Positions 34,824-48,148 of a DNA stretch of 64,000 nt are shown in pieces. The position numbers were made by a program, and so were the translations under genes. The stretch spans positions 17,298,547-17,362,546 of the forward strand of contig CM026556.1 in the NCBI GenBank assembly GCA_015143295.1, written 5' to 3'. Under the pieces are notes generated by a model that made no database searches, was not told the DNA's origin, and saw only the letters and a list, made by a program, of their open reading frames with translations. This DNA comes from Tetracentron sinense. Taxonomy: Eukaryota; Streptophyta; Magnoliopsida; Trochodendrales; Trochodendraceae. Each line of letters starts with the position of its first letter. The first letter of the stretch is position 1.

Positions 34824-37800
34824 GCCCCGTTCCATATAGCTCACAAGGTATAATTGCACATGAAAAAATATCAAAAAAACAGTTTCTACATCAAAGTTTT
34901 TGAAGAAATAGAGAATATAAAAATATAATAATTAAACGCACAAGAACGAGGAAGAGGATTGTATTTGGATCGAGTCACTAGAAAGAAATTTCCCTCAAGC
35001 AAGACATCTGGTCACCATTGATTAACTCGCTAAGCTAAATACTAACACTAGATAAATAATAAAAATAATATATCTTAATAAAACTAAGGGTAGTGCTAGC
35101 CATAGGCGCCCTCTCTTTTTAGCACAAGACAAATACTTTGCGATGGGGCCCACTATCAAGGTGTTCGTCGAACTGGTAAGAGTAGAGCGTCCACGGCCCT
35201 GCGAGTCTACATGCAGCTAAATCCTAAAAGTAATATTTTTTTCTTTAATAATACTAAACACTAAAAATATTAGATTATCAACTCTATAACGATAAGATTA
35301 TCTTACATAAAGTAGCACTGAATATTCTTATTGTGTAATAAAAATCATATTACTAAGAATAAAATTTCAATTAAAAATCTAAGTACCCAATCAAAATGGT
35401 GAAACTTACCGCGAGTGAAGCCGAAAGCAAGGTAAACCATGGAATTAATTGTCCTTTTTAGATGTTGATTCTGCATCGGAGTTTCCATATAATTTTAATT
35501 GTGTAAATAACTACTTTAGTGAAGAAATATACTTTAGAATTCAGAAAAAATCATATTATTAAAAAAACAAGACAAGAAATTGAACAAAATGATAAAATTT
35601 ACCGTTAATGAAGCCGAGAGCAAAGGGCATCCATCGAGAGCAACACAGGCAAAAGCAAAAGTGCAGTCGAGAGCAAGTTGAGGCCTAGAGTAAGTGGCCC
35701 TTTTGCAGAAGTCGTCGTTCACGCCCAATTCCATATAGCTCACAAGGTGTAATTGCACATGAAAAAATATCAAAAAATCAGTTTCTAAATCAAAGTTTTT
35801 GAAGAAATAGAGAATATAAAAATATAATAATTAAATGTACAAGAACGAGGAAGAGGATTGTATTTGGATCGAGTCACTAGAAGGGAATTTCCCTCAAGCA
35901 AGACATTTGGTCACCATTGATTAACTCGCTAAGCTAAATACTAACACTAGATAAATAATAAAAATAATATACCTTAATAAAATTAAGGGAAGTGCTAGCC
36001 ATAGGCGCCCCCTCTTTTTAGCACAAGCATAAATACTTTGTGATAGGGCCCACTATCGAGGTGTTTGTCGAACTAGTAAGAGTGGAACGTCCACGGCCCT
36101 ACGAGTCCACATGCAGCTAAATCCTAAAAGTAATATTTTTTTCTTTAATAATACTAAACACTAAAAATATTAGATTATCAACTCTATAACAATAAGATTA
36201 ACTTCCATAAAGTAGCACTGAATATTCTTATTATGTAAGATTATTTGAGTCATAAAAAATCAGATTAGCAAGAATAAAATTTCAATGAAAAATCTCAGTA
36301 CCCAATCAAAATGGTGAGACTTACTGCTAGTGAAACCGATAACAAGGTGAAACATGGAATTAATTGTCCTTTTTAGAAGTTGCTAATTCTGCATCGTAGT
36401 TTCCATCGACAGCAACACCGGCAAAAGCAGAAAGGCAGTTGAGCAAGGGGTAAGTGGCCCTTTTGCAGAAGTCGTCGTTCACGCTCCATTCCATATAACT
36501 CACAAGGTGTAATTGTACATGAAAAAAATTTCATAAACTCTGTTTCTACATCAAAATTTTTGAAGAAATAGAGAATATAAAATTATAATACCTAAACGTA
36601 CAAGAACTAAGAAAATGATTGTATTTGAATCGAATCACTAGAAGGGAATTTCCCCTCAAGCAAGACATCTAGTCACCATTTATCAACTCGCTAAGCTAAA
36701 TACTAACACTAGATAAATAATATACCTCAATAAAACTAAGAGGAGTTATAACCATAGACACCCCTTCTTTTCAGCACAAGCACAAATTATTTGCAGTGGG
36801 GCCCACAACCTAAGTTTTTGTCGAACTGGTAAGAGTGGGAAATCCATGTCCCTGCGAGTCTACATGCAACTAAATCCTAAAAGTAATAGTTTTTTATATA
36901 ATAATACTAAACTATAAAAATATTAGATTATAAACTCTATAACGATAAGATTAACTTACATAAAGTAGCACTGAATATTCTTATTATGTATCATTATTTA
37001 AGTCATAAAAAATCATATTACCAAGAATAAAATTTTAATTAAAATCCGAGTACCCAATCAAAATGGTGAGACTAACCGTGAGTGAAGCCAAAAGCAAGGT
37101 GAAACATGGAATTAATTTTCCTTTTTAGAAATTGTTTGATTCTGCATTATAGTTTCCATATAGTTTTAATGGTGTAATTTACTACTTTAGCGAAGATATA
37201 TACTTTAGAAATCAGATAAAAATCATATTATTAACAAAACAAGATAAAAAATTAAACAAAATGATTAAACTTACCGTTAATAAAGTCGAGAGCAAAGGGC
37301 GTCCATCGATAGAAACACAGGGAAAAGCAGAAAGGCAGCTCAGAGCAAGGTGAGGCCTATGGTAAGTGGCCCTTTTGCAGAAGTCGTCGTTCATGCCCTG
37401 TTCCATATAGCTTTTTTTTATTGGTAAATCTTGTTCCATATAACTCACAAGATGTAATTGTACATTAAAAAAATATGAAAAAAATCAATTTCCACATCAA
37501 AAATTTTGAAGAAATAAAGAATTTAAAAATATATAATGCCTAAAAGTACAAGAACTAAGAAAAGGATTTTATTTGATCGAGTCAATAAAAGGGAATTTCA
37601 CTAAAGCATGACATCTAGTCACCATTGATTAACTTACTAAGCTAAATACTAACACTAAATAAATAATATACCTCAATAAAACTAAGGGATGTTGTAACCA
37701 TAGACGCCCCTTCTTTTTAGCACAAGCACAAATATTTTACGGTGGGGGCCACAACCTAGGTTTTTGTCGAACTGGTATGAGTGGGACATCTATGGCCCTA

Positions 37801-39707
37801 GAGTCTACATGTAGCTAAATCCTAAAAGTAATATTTGTTTCTATAATAATAGTAAACTATAAAAATATTAGTTTATCCACTCTATAACGATAAGATTAAC
37901 TTACATAAAGTAGCACTGAATATTCTTATTATGTAAAAATTTTTAAGTCATAAAAAATCAGATAAGCTAGAATAAAATTTCAATAAAAAATCTGAGTACC
38001 TAATCAAAATGGTGAGACTTACCTCGAGTGAAGCTAAAAGCAAAGTGAAAAATGGAATTAATTGTCCTTTTTAGATGTTGATTCAGCATCGGAGTTTTCA
38101 TATAATTTTAAAGGTGTAATTTACTACTTTAGTGAAGAAATATACTTTACAAATCAGGAAAAAAAATCATATTATTAACAAACCCATATATGAAATTAAG
38201 CAAAATGATAAAACTTACCGTTAATGAAGCTGTGAGAAAAGGGTATCCATCGACAACAACACAAAAAAAATCCGAAGGGCAGCCGAGAGCAAGGTGAGGC
38301 CTACGGTAAGTGGCCCTTTTATAGAAGTCGTCGTTCACGTCCCGTTCCATATAGCACACAAGGTGTAATTGTACATTAAAAATAATCAAAAAAACTGTTA
38401 TTACATCAAAAATTTTAAAGAAATAAATAATATAAAAATATAATACCTAAAAGTACAAGATCTAATATGAGGATTGTGTATGGTTAAGTCACTACAAGAG
38501 GATTTCCCTCAAAGAAGACATCTAGTCAGCATTGATTAACTCGCAAAGCTAAATACTAAAACTAGATAAATAATAAAAATAATATACCTTAATAAAACTA
38601 AGGAGAGTACTAGTCATAGACGCCCCCACTTTTTAGCACAAACACCAATACTTTGTAGTAGGGCCCATAACCTAGGTGTTTGTTAGATTATCAACTCTAT
38701 AACGATAAAATTAAGTTATATAGAATATTCTTATTATGTAAGATTATTTAGGTCAGAAGATATGAGATTAGCAAGAATAAAATTTCAATGATGTAATTAA
38801 CTACTTTAGCAAAAAAATCTACTTTAGAAATCAGAAAAAAAAATCATATTATTAAAAAAAACAAGATAAGTTATTCTTATCATTATAGAGTTGATAATTT
38901 AATTTTTTTTACAGTTTACTATTATTATAGTAAAAAATATTACTCTTAGGAATTAGCTGCATATAGACACACAGGGTCGTGGACGTCCCACTCTTACCAG
39001 TTCGACAAACACTTAGGTTGTGGGCACCACCACAGTATTTGTGTTTGTGCTGAAAAGAGTGGGCATCTATGGCTAGCACTCCCTTAGTTTTTATTGAGGT
39101 ATAATATTTTTATTATTTATCTAGAGTTAGTATTTAGCGCACTGAATATTCTTAATATGTAAGATTATTTAAACCCTAAAAAATCAGATTAGCAAGAATA
39201 AAATTTCAATGAAAAATTTAAGTACCCAATCAAAATGGTGAGACTTATAGCAAGTGAAGCCGAATGCAAGGTGAAACATAGAATTAATTGTCCTTTTTAA
39301 AAGTTCTTGATTTTGCATCGAAGTTTCCATATAGTTTTAATTGTGTAATTAACTACTTTAGCAAAGAAATCTATTTTAGAAATCAGAAAAAAAATATTAT
39401 ATTATTAACAAAACAAAATAAAAAAGTAAACAAAATGATAAAACTTGCTTTTAATGAAGTTGAGAGCAAAGGGTATTCATCGACAGCAACACAGGCAAAG
39501 GTACAAGGGCAGCCGAGAGCAATGTGAGGCCTAGGTTAAGTGGCCCTTTTGCAGAAGTCGTCGTTCACGCCCCATTCCATATAGCTCACAAAGTGTAGTT
39601 GTACATGAAAAAAAGATCAAAATATCAATTTCTAAATCAAACTCGCTAAGCTATATACTACCACTAGATAAATAATATACTTCAATAAAACTAAATGGAA
39701 CAATATT
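34824..39707 (-). repeat. 0.9-kb array units, about five copies
   Basis: Unit boundaries at 'tccatatag' fall near 34830, 35730, 36490, 37420, 38345 and 39575. Copies differ by deletions: the 36.4-kb copy lacks part of the SYMERG-frame region. At 38.9-39.15 kb the GC-rich core is inverted relative to its flanks. The frame beginning SYMEQ/SYMER is open in three of these copies. Confidence 0.88.
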
Positions 39708-42685
39708 TGTGAAGTCCCCCCGAACCCACGCTCAAGGGATAATGTTCCGAGACACATGCTCGTTCGTCACAACCACACATGCGGAAGACTTTACCAGCGA
39801 AAATGCGGGAATTTTCAACTTTCTTATGAGCTTACATAAGCAATAACAACTGATCATCACAATAACCCATCATAAGCAAATGCGTTATCTCACTGGTTAC
39901 AGAATTTGCGTCACAATTGCGTTATCGTCACTTTTTGCGTCACAATTGCGCCGATACACTTTCCAAACTCTATCAAGCGTAGCTCCTTGCCAATCGGCAA
40001 CCACTTCAAAATTTGAAGACATAAAATGAGGGAGGGTGAGCTATAGAGCCCAGTAAAATTTAGAGTCCATCTACACTATTTTCTACATAGTTATATTCAT
40101 CAATAATGATATAGTATTATACTACAATTCTCATATTATAATAATATGGTAAATAATAATATCGTAATTCGTGATCCGATGGTCACTCAGAGCTATTTCA
40201 CCCTATCTGAGGTTCTCAAACTCCAAATATTTTCCATTGTCAAATTCATCCGGTCATTGTTCACAACAATAAGTTATCATTTCAGATAACCGCTCACGCT
40301 CTATCCTTGAGTCCACAGACTCGATCGACTGGGCATTTGCCCGTGTACAACCGCTATCCTTGAGTCCGTAGACTCAATTATTAACCAACCGGGCCTACGT
40401 CCAATCAAGCCATACTTTGAGTCTTTAGACTTAATACACATCCGGGCCTTCACCCGCAGAATTAACACAAATCATCTGATCTCAACCACGATGGAAAACT
40501 CGTCCACATGACATTTCTATCAAAGACAACCAATTGTTCTCCCCTAACTTAATCAAAGAGGATCTATGAATAACACACCAGCCTACTCCCGACTCTCAGT
40601 CACGAAGGACTACACAATACCACAACTCCAAACCTAGCCAAAGAGGATGTATGGATATTAATCCACCTACTCCTGACTATCAGTCACAGAAGACTACACA
40701 ATATCACCACTCCAGACCTAGCTAAAAAGGATCTATGGATAACACTCCACCCACTCCCGATGATCAGTTACGTACCTCGCCAAAGAGAATCTATGGACAT
40801 TATTCCACCCACTCTCAACAATCAGTCACGTACCTCGCCAAAGAGGATCTATGGATATTATACCACCCACTCCCGACTATCAGTCACGGAGGACTACACA
40901 ATATCACCGCTCCTGACCTAGTCAAAGAGGATCTATGGATATTAATCCACCCACTCCCGATTACGAGTCACGGAGGACTATACGACATCACCACTTCTCA
41001 CCTAGTCAAAGAGGATCTATAGATATTAATCCACCCACTCCCGACTATCAGTCACGGAGGACTATACGACATCACCACTCCTGACCTAGTCAAAGAGGAT
41101 CTATGGATATTAATCCACCCACACTAGACTATCAGTCACGGAGGACTATACGACCTCACCAGTCCTGACCTAGTCAAAGAGGATCTATGGAAATTAATCC
41201 ACCCACTCCCGACTATCAATCACGGAGGAGTCCTCACCAGTCCTGACCTAGTCAAAGAGGATCTATGGAAATTAATCCACCCACTCCCGACTATCAATCA
41301 CGGAGGAGTAAATGATATCACCACTCCTGGACTTAGCCAAAGAGGAATTATGGATATTAATCCACCTACTCCCGACTATCAGTCACGGTGGACTATACGA
41401 CATCACCACTCCTGACCTAGTCAAAGAGAAACCATATATAACGTTTCACACAAGTTAGGTTTTATAAAACCGTAGGAAATCCCCAATTATTCAGGCCTTG
41501 CTTAAATAATTAAACCAGTTGGGCCTCACGGCCGTGGCCAAGTCCGAGGTATACTGTCTCGATGTGGAATATTACCCGGGCAATGGACTTTTCCATTGCC
41601 TTACCATATTCAAACATCACATCACACATGTTCCGATAGGGAATATATCTGGGCCAATGCGTCCGTCCATCTCCCTACAACATTCAAACGACATCCCATC
41701 ACGCAGGGTTTGTTCCAAGGTGGAACTTTACCAGGCCAAGTGTTCAAAGATCATCACATCATACAAGGTTGTTCTGATAGGGAACTTAACCAGGCCAATG
41801 GACCTACCATTGCCTTAAAACAAACATTATATAACATTCATCATGCAAGGATGACTTCATGACACATAGAGGAGCCGACACAACCCTCCTGCAAAATCTA
41901 CATTAACTGTTATCAATCGCCTAGGGTCCTGACAGAACCCCAGGTGATCCGTCTGTTTACGATTGATCGTCTTGATCGATCGCACCATCGATCGCATGTC
42001 TTCTGTATGCTTACGATCGATCGCCACATCACTGCGATCAACCCGAAATCGAGGGCTACGCCCCTCTGCTCCATTTCCACGCTTTCTCATCCCTTCCATA
42101 CACAATGCACTGGGTCTCTGACCCTTTCTATCCCCGTCATACTTTATCCACGCCATTCAACAAACAAAATAGCTTAAATAAAGGGAAAAGAGAAGAGAGG
42201 GAGAAATTTTACCTACTACACGACTTTCGAGACTCCGGATGTTGAAATTATCGTGGCTAATGCGCTCAGAACACCAGAAAACCTCTAGGTGAACTGCCTC
42301 TCTCTAACTTCCACTTTCTCTCTCTAGAATTCTCTCTTTACATGCCAATCGAGATGCCAGGAAGAAAAACAGACGTCGCCAGCACGTCGGAAAAGTTGAA
42401 AAACCCCATAGTAGCCTTCCTCTTCCTTTCTCACTTCTTTTCTCTCTTTCCTCTTTCTCTTTACTCTCTCTATAAACGAAATAGGCAGAGCTTCGCTCTC
42501 TTTGCAATCCGTGAGAATGAGGGGAGGGTTTACCCTCATATAGAGGAGGAAAGGGGTGAGGTGTCCCCATGATTTCATTGATGACATCACAAACTTTGAC
42601 TATTTGACCGGTTTTCCCACTTTTTTGCATATACGACCTCCGAAACCCTACTAAGCGATGTGCTGACGACGTCCATTTTTCAAAA
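39708..42685 (-). mobile_element. Long LTR block A (truncated)
   Basis: Starts with a worn terminus 'tgtgaagtccccccgaaccc'. It contains, in order, the three TGAGTC dyads (40311-40430), the 'aaagaggatctatgga' minisatellite (about 40505-41430), a set of 'gggaacatatctgggcc'-like repeats (41560-41815) and the GATCGATC cluster (41961-42040). A pyrimidine-rich leader follows (42290-42480). The TATA-end and terminal CGTCACA of block B are missing, so it is cut near 42685. Confidence 0.75.
40505..41430 (-). repeat. Minisatellite of LTR block A
   Basis: Degenerate 55-85-bp units built on 'gtcaaagaggatctatgga' and 'actcccgactatcagtcacg'. Not a CRISPR: units are contiguous and spacer-like parts are themselves repeated. 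Confidence 0.85.
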
Positions 42686-44729
42686 TCATAAAATATGAGA
42701 TTAGGAAGAATAAAATTTCAATGAAAAATCTAAGTACCCAATCAAAATGGTGGGACTTGCCGCGATTGAAATCGATAGCAAGGTGAAACATGGAATGAAT
42801 TGACCTTTTTAGAGTTGTTGATTCTGCTTTGGAGTTTCCATGTTGTTTTAATGGTATAATTAACTACTTTAGCGAAGAAATCTACTTTAGAAATCAGAAA
42901 AAAATCATATTATTAAAAAAAAAAACGATAAGTTATTCTTATCGTTATAAAGCTGATAATTTAATTTTTTTATAGTTTAGTGTTATTATAGTAAAAAATT
43001 ATTACTTTTAGGAATTAGATGCACGTAGACTCATAGGGTCGTGGAAGTCCCTCTCTTACTAGTTTGACAAACACCTAGGTTGTGGGCCCCACCACAAAGT
43101 ATTTGTGCTTTTGTTAAAAAGAGTGAGCGTCAATGACTAGCTCCCCTTAGTTTTATCGAGGTATATTATTTTAATTATTTATCTAGTGTTAGTATTTAAG
43201 ATTACTTAAGCTATAAAAAATCAGTTTAGCAATAATAAAATTTCAATGAAAAATTTGAGTAACCAATCAAAATGGTGAGACTTTAACGAATGTGGAGCTG
43301 AAAGCAAGGTGAGACATGGAATTAATTGTCAGTTTTAGAAGTTGTTTATTCTGCATCATAGTTTCCGGTAGTTATAATGGTGTAATTAACTACTTTAGCG
43401 GAAAAATCTACTTTAGAAATCAGAAAAAATCATACTATTAGCAAAACAAGATAAGAAATTAAACAAAATGATAAAATTTACCGTTAATGAAGCCGAGAGC
43501 AAAGGGCATTCATCGATGATAACACAGGCAAAAGCAGAAGTGCAGTCGAGAGCAATGTGAGGCCTAGGATAACTGACCCTTTTACAAAAGTCATCGTTCA
43601 CACCTCATTCCATATATCTCAATAGGTGTAGTTGTACATGAAAAAAAGATCAAAATATCAATTTCAACATCAAAATTTTTAAAGAAATAAGGAATATAAA
43701 ATATAATACCTAAAAGTGCAAGAACTAAGAAGAGGATTGTATTTGGATCGAGTCTTTAGAAGGGAATTTTCCACAAGCAAGATATCTAGTCACCATTGAT
43801 TAACTCGCTAAACTAAATACTTCCACTAGATAAATAATAAAAATAATATATCTCAATAAAAAATAAAACTAAACGGAGCAATATTTTTATAGAATAATAT
43901 TATTATAGAAAAAAGTATTACTTTTAGAAATTAGCTACATGTAGACTTGTAGGGTCGTGGACATCCAACTCTTACAAGTTCGACAAACACCTAAGTTGTA
44001 GGCCCCACCACAAAGTATTTGTCCTTGTGCTAAAAAGAGTGGGTGTTTATGGCTAGTACTCCCATTAGTTTTATTGAGGTATAATATTTTAATTATTTAT
44101 CTAGTTTTAGTATTTAGTGTACTGAATATTCTTATTATGTATGATTATTTAAGCCATAAAAAATCAGATTAGCAAAAATAAAAATTCAATGAAAAATTTG
44201 AGTACCCAATCAAAATGGTTAGACTTACCGCAAGTGAAGCTGAAAGCAAGGTAAAACATGGAATTAATTGTCTGTTTTAAAATTTTTTTATTCTGCATTG
44301 TAGTTTCATATAGTTTTAATGGTGTAATTATCTACTTTAGCAAAGTAATCTACTTTAGAAATCAGAAAAAAATCATATTATTAACAAAACAAGATAAGAA
44401 ATTAACAAAATGATCAAACCTACCGTTAATGAAGCCGAGAGCAAAGGCCATCGATCGACAGCAACATAGGCAAAAGCAGAAGAGCAGTCGAGAGGAATGT
44501 GATATCTAGGGTAAGTGACCCTTTTGCAGAAGTCGTCGTTCACACCCCATTCCATAGAGCTCACATGCTGTAATTGTACATGAAAAAAAGATCAAAATAT
44601 AAGTTTCTACATCAAAATTTTTAAAGAAATAAAGAATATAAAATTTAATACCTAAAAGTACAAGAACTAAGAAGAAGACTGTATTTGGATCGAGTCTTTA
44701 GAAACAAATTTCCCTAAACCAAGACATCT
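42686..44729 (-). repeat. 0.9-kb array units between LTR blocks A and B
   Basis: Two units with 'taagtgaccctttt' ends near 43575 and 44515. Both have the GC-rich core in inverted orientation (43020-43190 and 43930-44110). Confidence 0.85.
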
Positions 44730-45494
44730 TATGACGCCATGAACCCGTGCCTAAGGAATAATGTTCCGAGACGCGTGCCCGTTCGTCATAACCACGCATC
44801 CAGAAGACTTTACCCGCGAAAATGCGAGAATTTTTAACTTTTCTTATAAACTTACATAAGCAATAATAACTGGTAATCACAATAACCCATCATAAGCAAA
44901 TGCATTACCTCACTGGCTATAGTAGTCTTTCCTTTTTGCGCCACAATTACGCCAGTACAATTCCCAAAATCGATTAAGTGTAGCTCTTTACCAATCGACA
45001 ACCGCTTCAAAATCTGAAGACATAAAATCAGGGGTGAGCTATAGAGCCCAGCAAAATCCACAGTCCATCTAGACTATTTTCCACATAATAATACACATCT
45101 GAATGATATAATAATACGGATCAATTTCCATATTACAATAGTAAATAATATCGTAAATCGTGAACCGAGGTCACCCAGAGCTATTTCACTCTAACCGAGG
45201 TTCCCAACCTCATACTATTTCTCATCTATCAATTTCATCCAATATCAATTGTGTTCACAATACCAGGTTACCGTTCCAGATAACCGCTCACTCTCTATTC
45301 TTGAGTCCACAGACTCGATCGACCAGGCCTTCACCAGCATACAACCTCTATCCCTGAGTTTACAGACTCAGCTATCAATCGATCGGGCTAATGCCCATTC
45401 AAACCATACCTTGAGTCTGTAGAAACAATACAAGATCATACAACTATCTGACTCAACCACAGTGAGAACCTTGTCCTCACGAAATCTCTATCAG

Positions 45495-46235
45495 ATAATA
45501 CAACCATCGCCTCCCCTGACCTAGTCAAAGAGGATCTATGGATGTCATTCTACCCACTCCCGACTATCAGTCATAGAGGATTAAACCACACCACACTCCT
45601 GACCTAGTCAAAGAAGATTTATGGATATAAATCCACCCACTCCCGACTATTAGTCACAGACGACCACACAATGCCACCACTCCAGACCTAGTCAAAGAGG
45701 ATCTATGGATAACACTCCACCCACTCTCGACGATAAGTCACGCACCTAGTCAAAGAGGATCTAAGGATAGTATTCCACCCACTCTCAACTATCAGTCACG
45801 TACCTCATTAAAGAGGATCTATGGATATTACTATTACTCCACCCACTCCCGACTATCAGTCACGGAGGACTAACAACACACCACTCTTGACCTAGTCAAA
45901 GAGGATCCATGGATATAAATCCACCCACTCCCGACTATCAGTTACAGACGACCACACAAGGCCACCACTCCAGACCTAGTCAAAGAGGATCTATAGATAA
46001 CACTTCACCCACACTCGATGATCAGTCACGCACCTAGTCAAAGAGGATCTATAGATAGTATTCCACCCACTCCCATCTATCAGTCACGTACCTCGTTAAA
46101 GAGGATCTATGGATATTACTCCACCCACTCCCGACTATCAATCACGGAGGACTAACAACACACCACTCCAAACCTAGTCAAAGAGGATCTATGGATATAA
46201 ATCAACCCACTCCCGGCAATTAGTCACGGAGGACT
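45495..46235 (-). repeat. Minisatellite of LTR block B
   Basis: About ten units of the same 'gtcaaagaggatctatgga' family, alternating long (~82 bp) and short (~58 bp) forms. Confidence 0.85.
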
Positions 46236-46699
46236 AAAGGCTAACATCTGATACTGATTAGAGTTTCTAACCGTAGTAAATCTGAAATTATCCTAAGCCT
46301 CACTTGGATAACTGAACCAATTGGGTCTCGCGCCCGTGGACCAAGTCCAAAAGTATATCGTTCCGCTAGGGAACATGATCTGGCCGATGAACCCTTTCAT
46401 CGCCTCATAAATGTTTCATTAACGTCACATCACACAAAGATAGTTACGAGGTGGAACTTTCCCAGGCCGATGGACCCTACCATCGCCAGAACATCACATT
46501 ATGTCATGGTTGTTCCGATAGGGAACATATCCGGGCCGATGGATCCGTCCATTGCCCAACAAATAACCAATTACATCACATTATAATGGGTCGTTCCCAT
46601 AGGGGACATATTCGGGCCAATGGATCCATCCATTGCCCTAACAAGCATCCAAGCACATCAGATTTCGCGTATGGAAGCCCAAGTCAGGCTTCCGGGTAC

Positions 46700-46895
46700 C
46701 AGGACGATCGATCTCCATCGATCGCACCGACGATCGATCGTCACACCCTACAATCGATCGCCGAGGGTCTAGAAGTCTCCCAGGTCCTCTGACATGCTTA
46801 CGATCGATCGTCAGAACACCGGACAATCGATCGCCCACGGCTTTTGCATGCAGTGAGATCGATCGTTCAAACTGACGATTGATCGCCCAAGCTTA
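46700..46895. promoter_or_regulatory. GATCGATC cluster in LTR block B
   Basis: Eight or more 'cgatcgat' words within 200 bp, several as the self-complementary 'cgatcgatcg'. The same cluster recurs at 41961-42040, 58155-58300 and 63315-63505. Role unknown. Confidence 0.6.
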
Positions 46896-48148
46896 TTCAA
46901 GCATGAAATTCCGAGCTTTTCAGCCTGGAACTAAGGGCTACCTCCCTATCATTCCATTCTAATCCCATCCCCATCCATTCCATTCTCATTCACGGGTATT
47001 AAACCCCTTTTCTATTCACATCACACAATCCACAACATGCACGGGTCTCCGACCCTTTATCCATTCACACCATAAACTCATATCACATTCCATAAACAAA
47101 ATAAAGAAGAATAGGGGTAGTTAGGAGAAAATAAAAAAGATGGAAGGGGGTTTTACCCATTTTACGTATACAGCGGGTCTTGGGCCCTTTTTCATCCACG
47201 CAATAAAGCAAGAACATCATCCACAACAAGAAAAACATATTTAAAGGGAAAATAGGAAAGAGGGAAAAGCGATTTTACTTCAATACCCGAAGATCGTGGC
47301 GTCTGGGAGTGAAACGGACACCGCCACTGCGTCGGGAGCTACGATCAACCCCAAGGAGCGCCCTCATCTTTCTTCTCTCTAGACTCTCTCTAGAATGGGC
47401 AAGACAGAGCTTCGGCTCTCTTGCTCTTTGTTCGTGAGAAATGAGAGGGCCTTGCCCCCTTTATATAGCCAAGAGGATGGGGGGGTTAAGATCATGCATA
47501 AAGCACATGACCATAATGGTGTGGAAAGTTGACCGGGTCAACTGGTTGGACCGGTTGACTTATTTTCCGATTTTTCTCGTGTATACTACCACTGTAAACC
47601 TACTATACGAAATCCGATTTTGACGAAACTTCAGGTGACCGAACTTTAAACAGTCGGACACCCGCTATAGAAATTTAGGGGAAAGATTCTGAGTTTTGAC
47701 AGCAAAAACTAAATCAGGGAGAAAACTGCAAAAACACTACTTTTCTTATTTCGGACACAAAACATGCAGTCCTTTCCTCAATGAGATGATAAACGCCCGA
47801 AACGACATACAATCGTCCACAAGTTTTGCAGATTTCTATTGGGACAGGCTGAAAATACTGAGGACCTACTAAATGTCCGATCCCGCGTATTTCCTGGGTT
47901 TTTGAACACCGATTGCATTGCAGTAACGCGAATTGATGTATGATGGAACCAGCACGACGAATAATTGTCCCGATAGTCGACTGACACGCTGTGTGCGATT
48001 TTCGAAAAAAAATACTGAATTTTATCGGTACAAACCCAGTCCCACACAAAAACCCACTTCCCACAAATTTAATCAATTTTTCGACAATTCAGCCCGGTTA
48101 AGGATCAATAACCCCAATTTAATTATATTAAAATTATGGATCATCACA

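Larger units (their letters stand above)
44730..48148 (-). mobile_element. Long LTR block B, full length (3419 bp)
   Basis: The plus strand begins 'tatgacgcc' and ends 'gatcatcaca', giving TGTGACG-like inverted ends, flanked by 'catct' (44725-44729) and 'tatct' (48149-48153). On the minus strand a 'tatataaagg' box lies near 47460, followed by a leader with a GAG|GT-type donor. It then runs through the GATC cluster, two repeat families and the TGAGTC dyads. No gag-pol. I read it as a solo LTR. Confidence 0.75.

Noticed and set aside
40505-41430. Regular repeats with variable segments, CRISPR-like at first sight
   Set aside because: Repeats are degenerate and of mixed length, the intervening parts are themselves repeated, and the context is a plant LTR.
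42304-42630. Charged open frames in LTR block A
   Set aside because: Produced by the pyrimidine-rich leader; not shared with the other LTR blocks.
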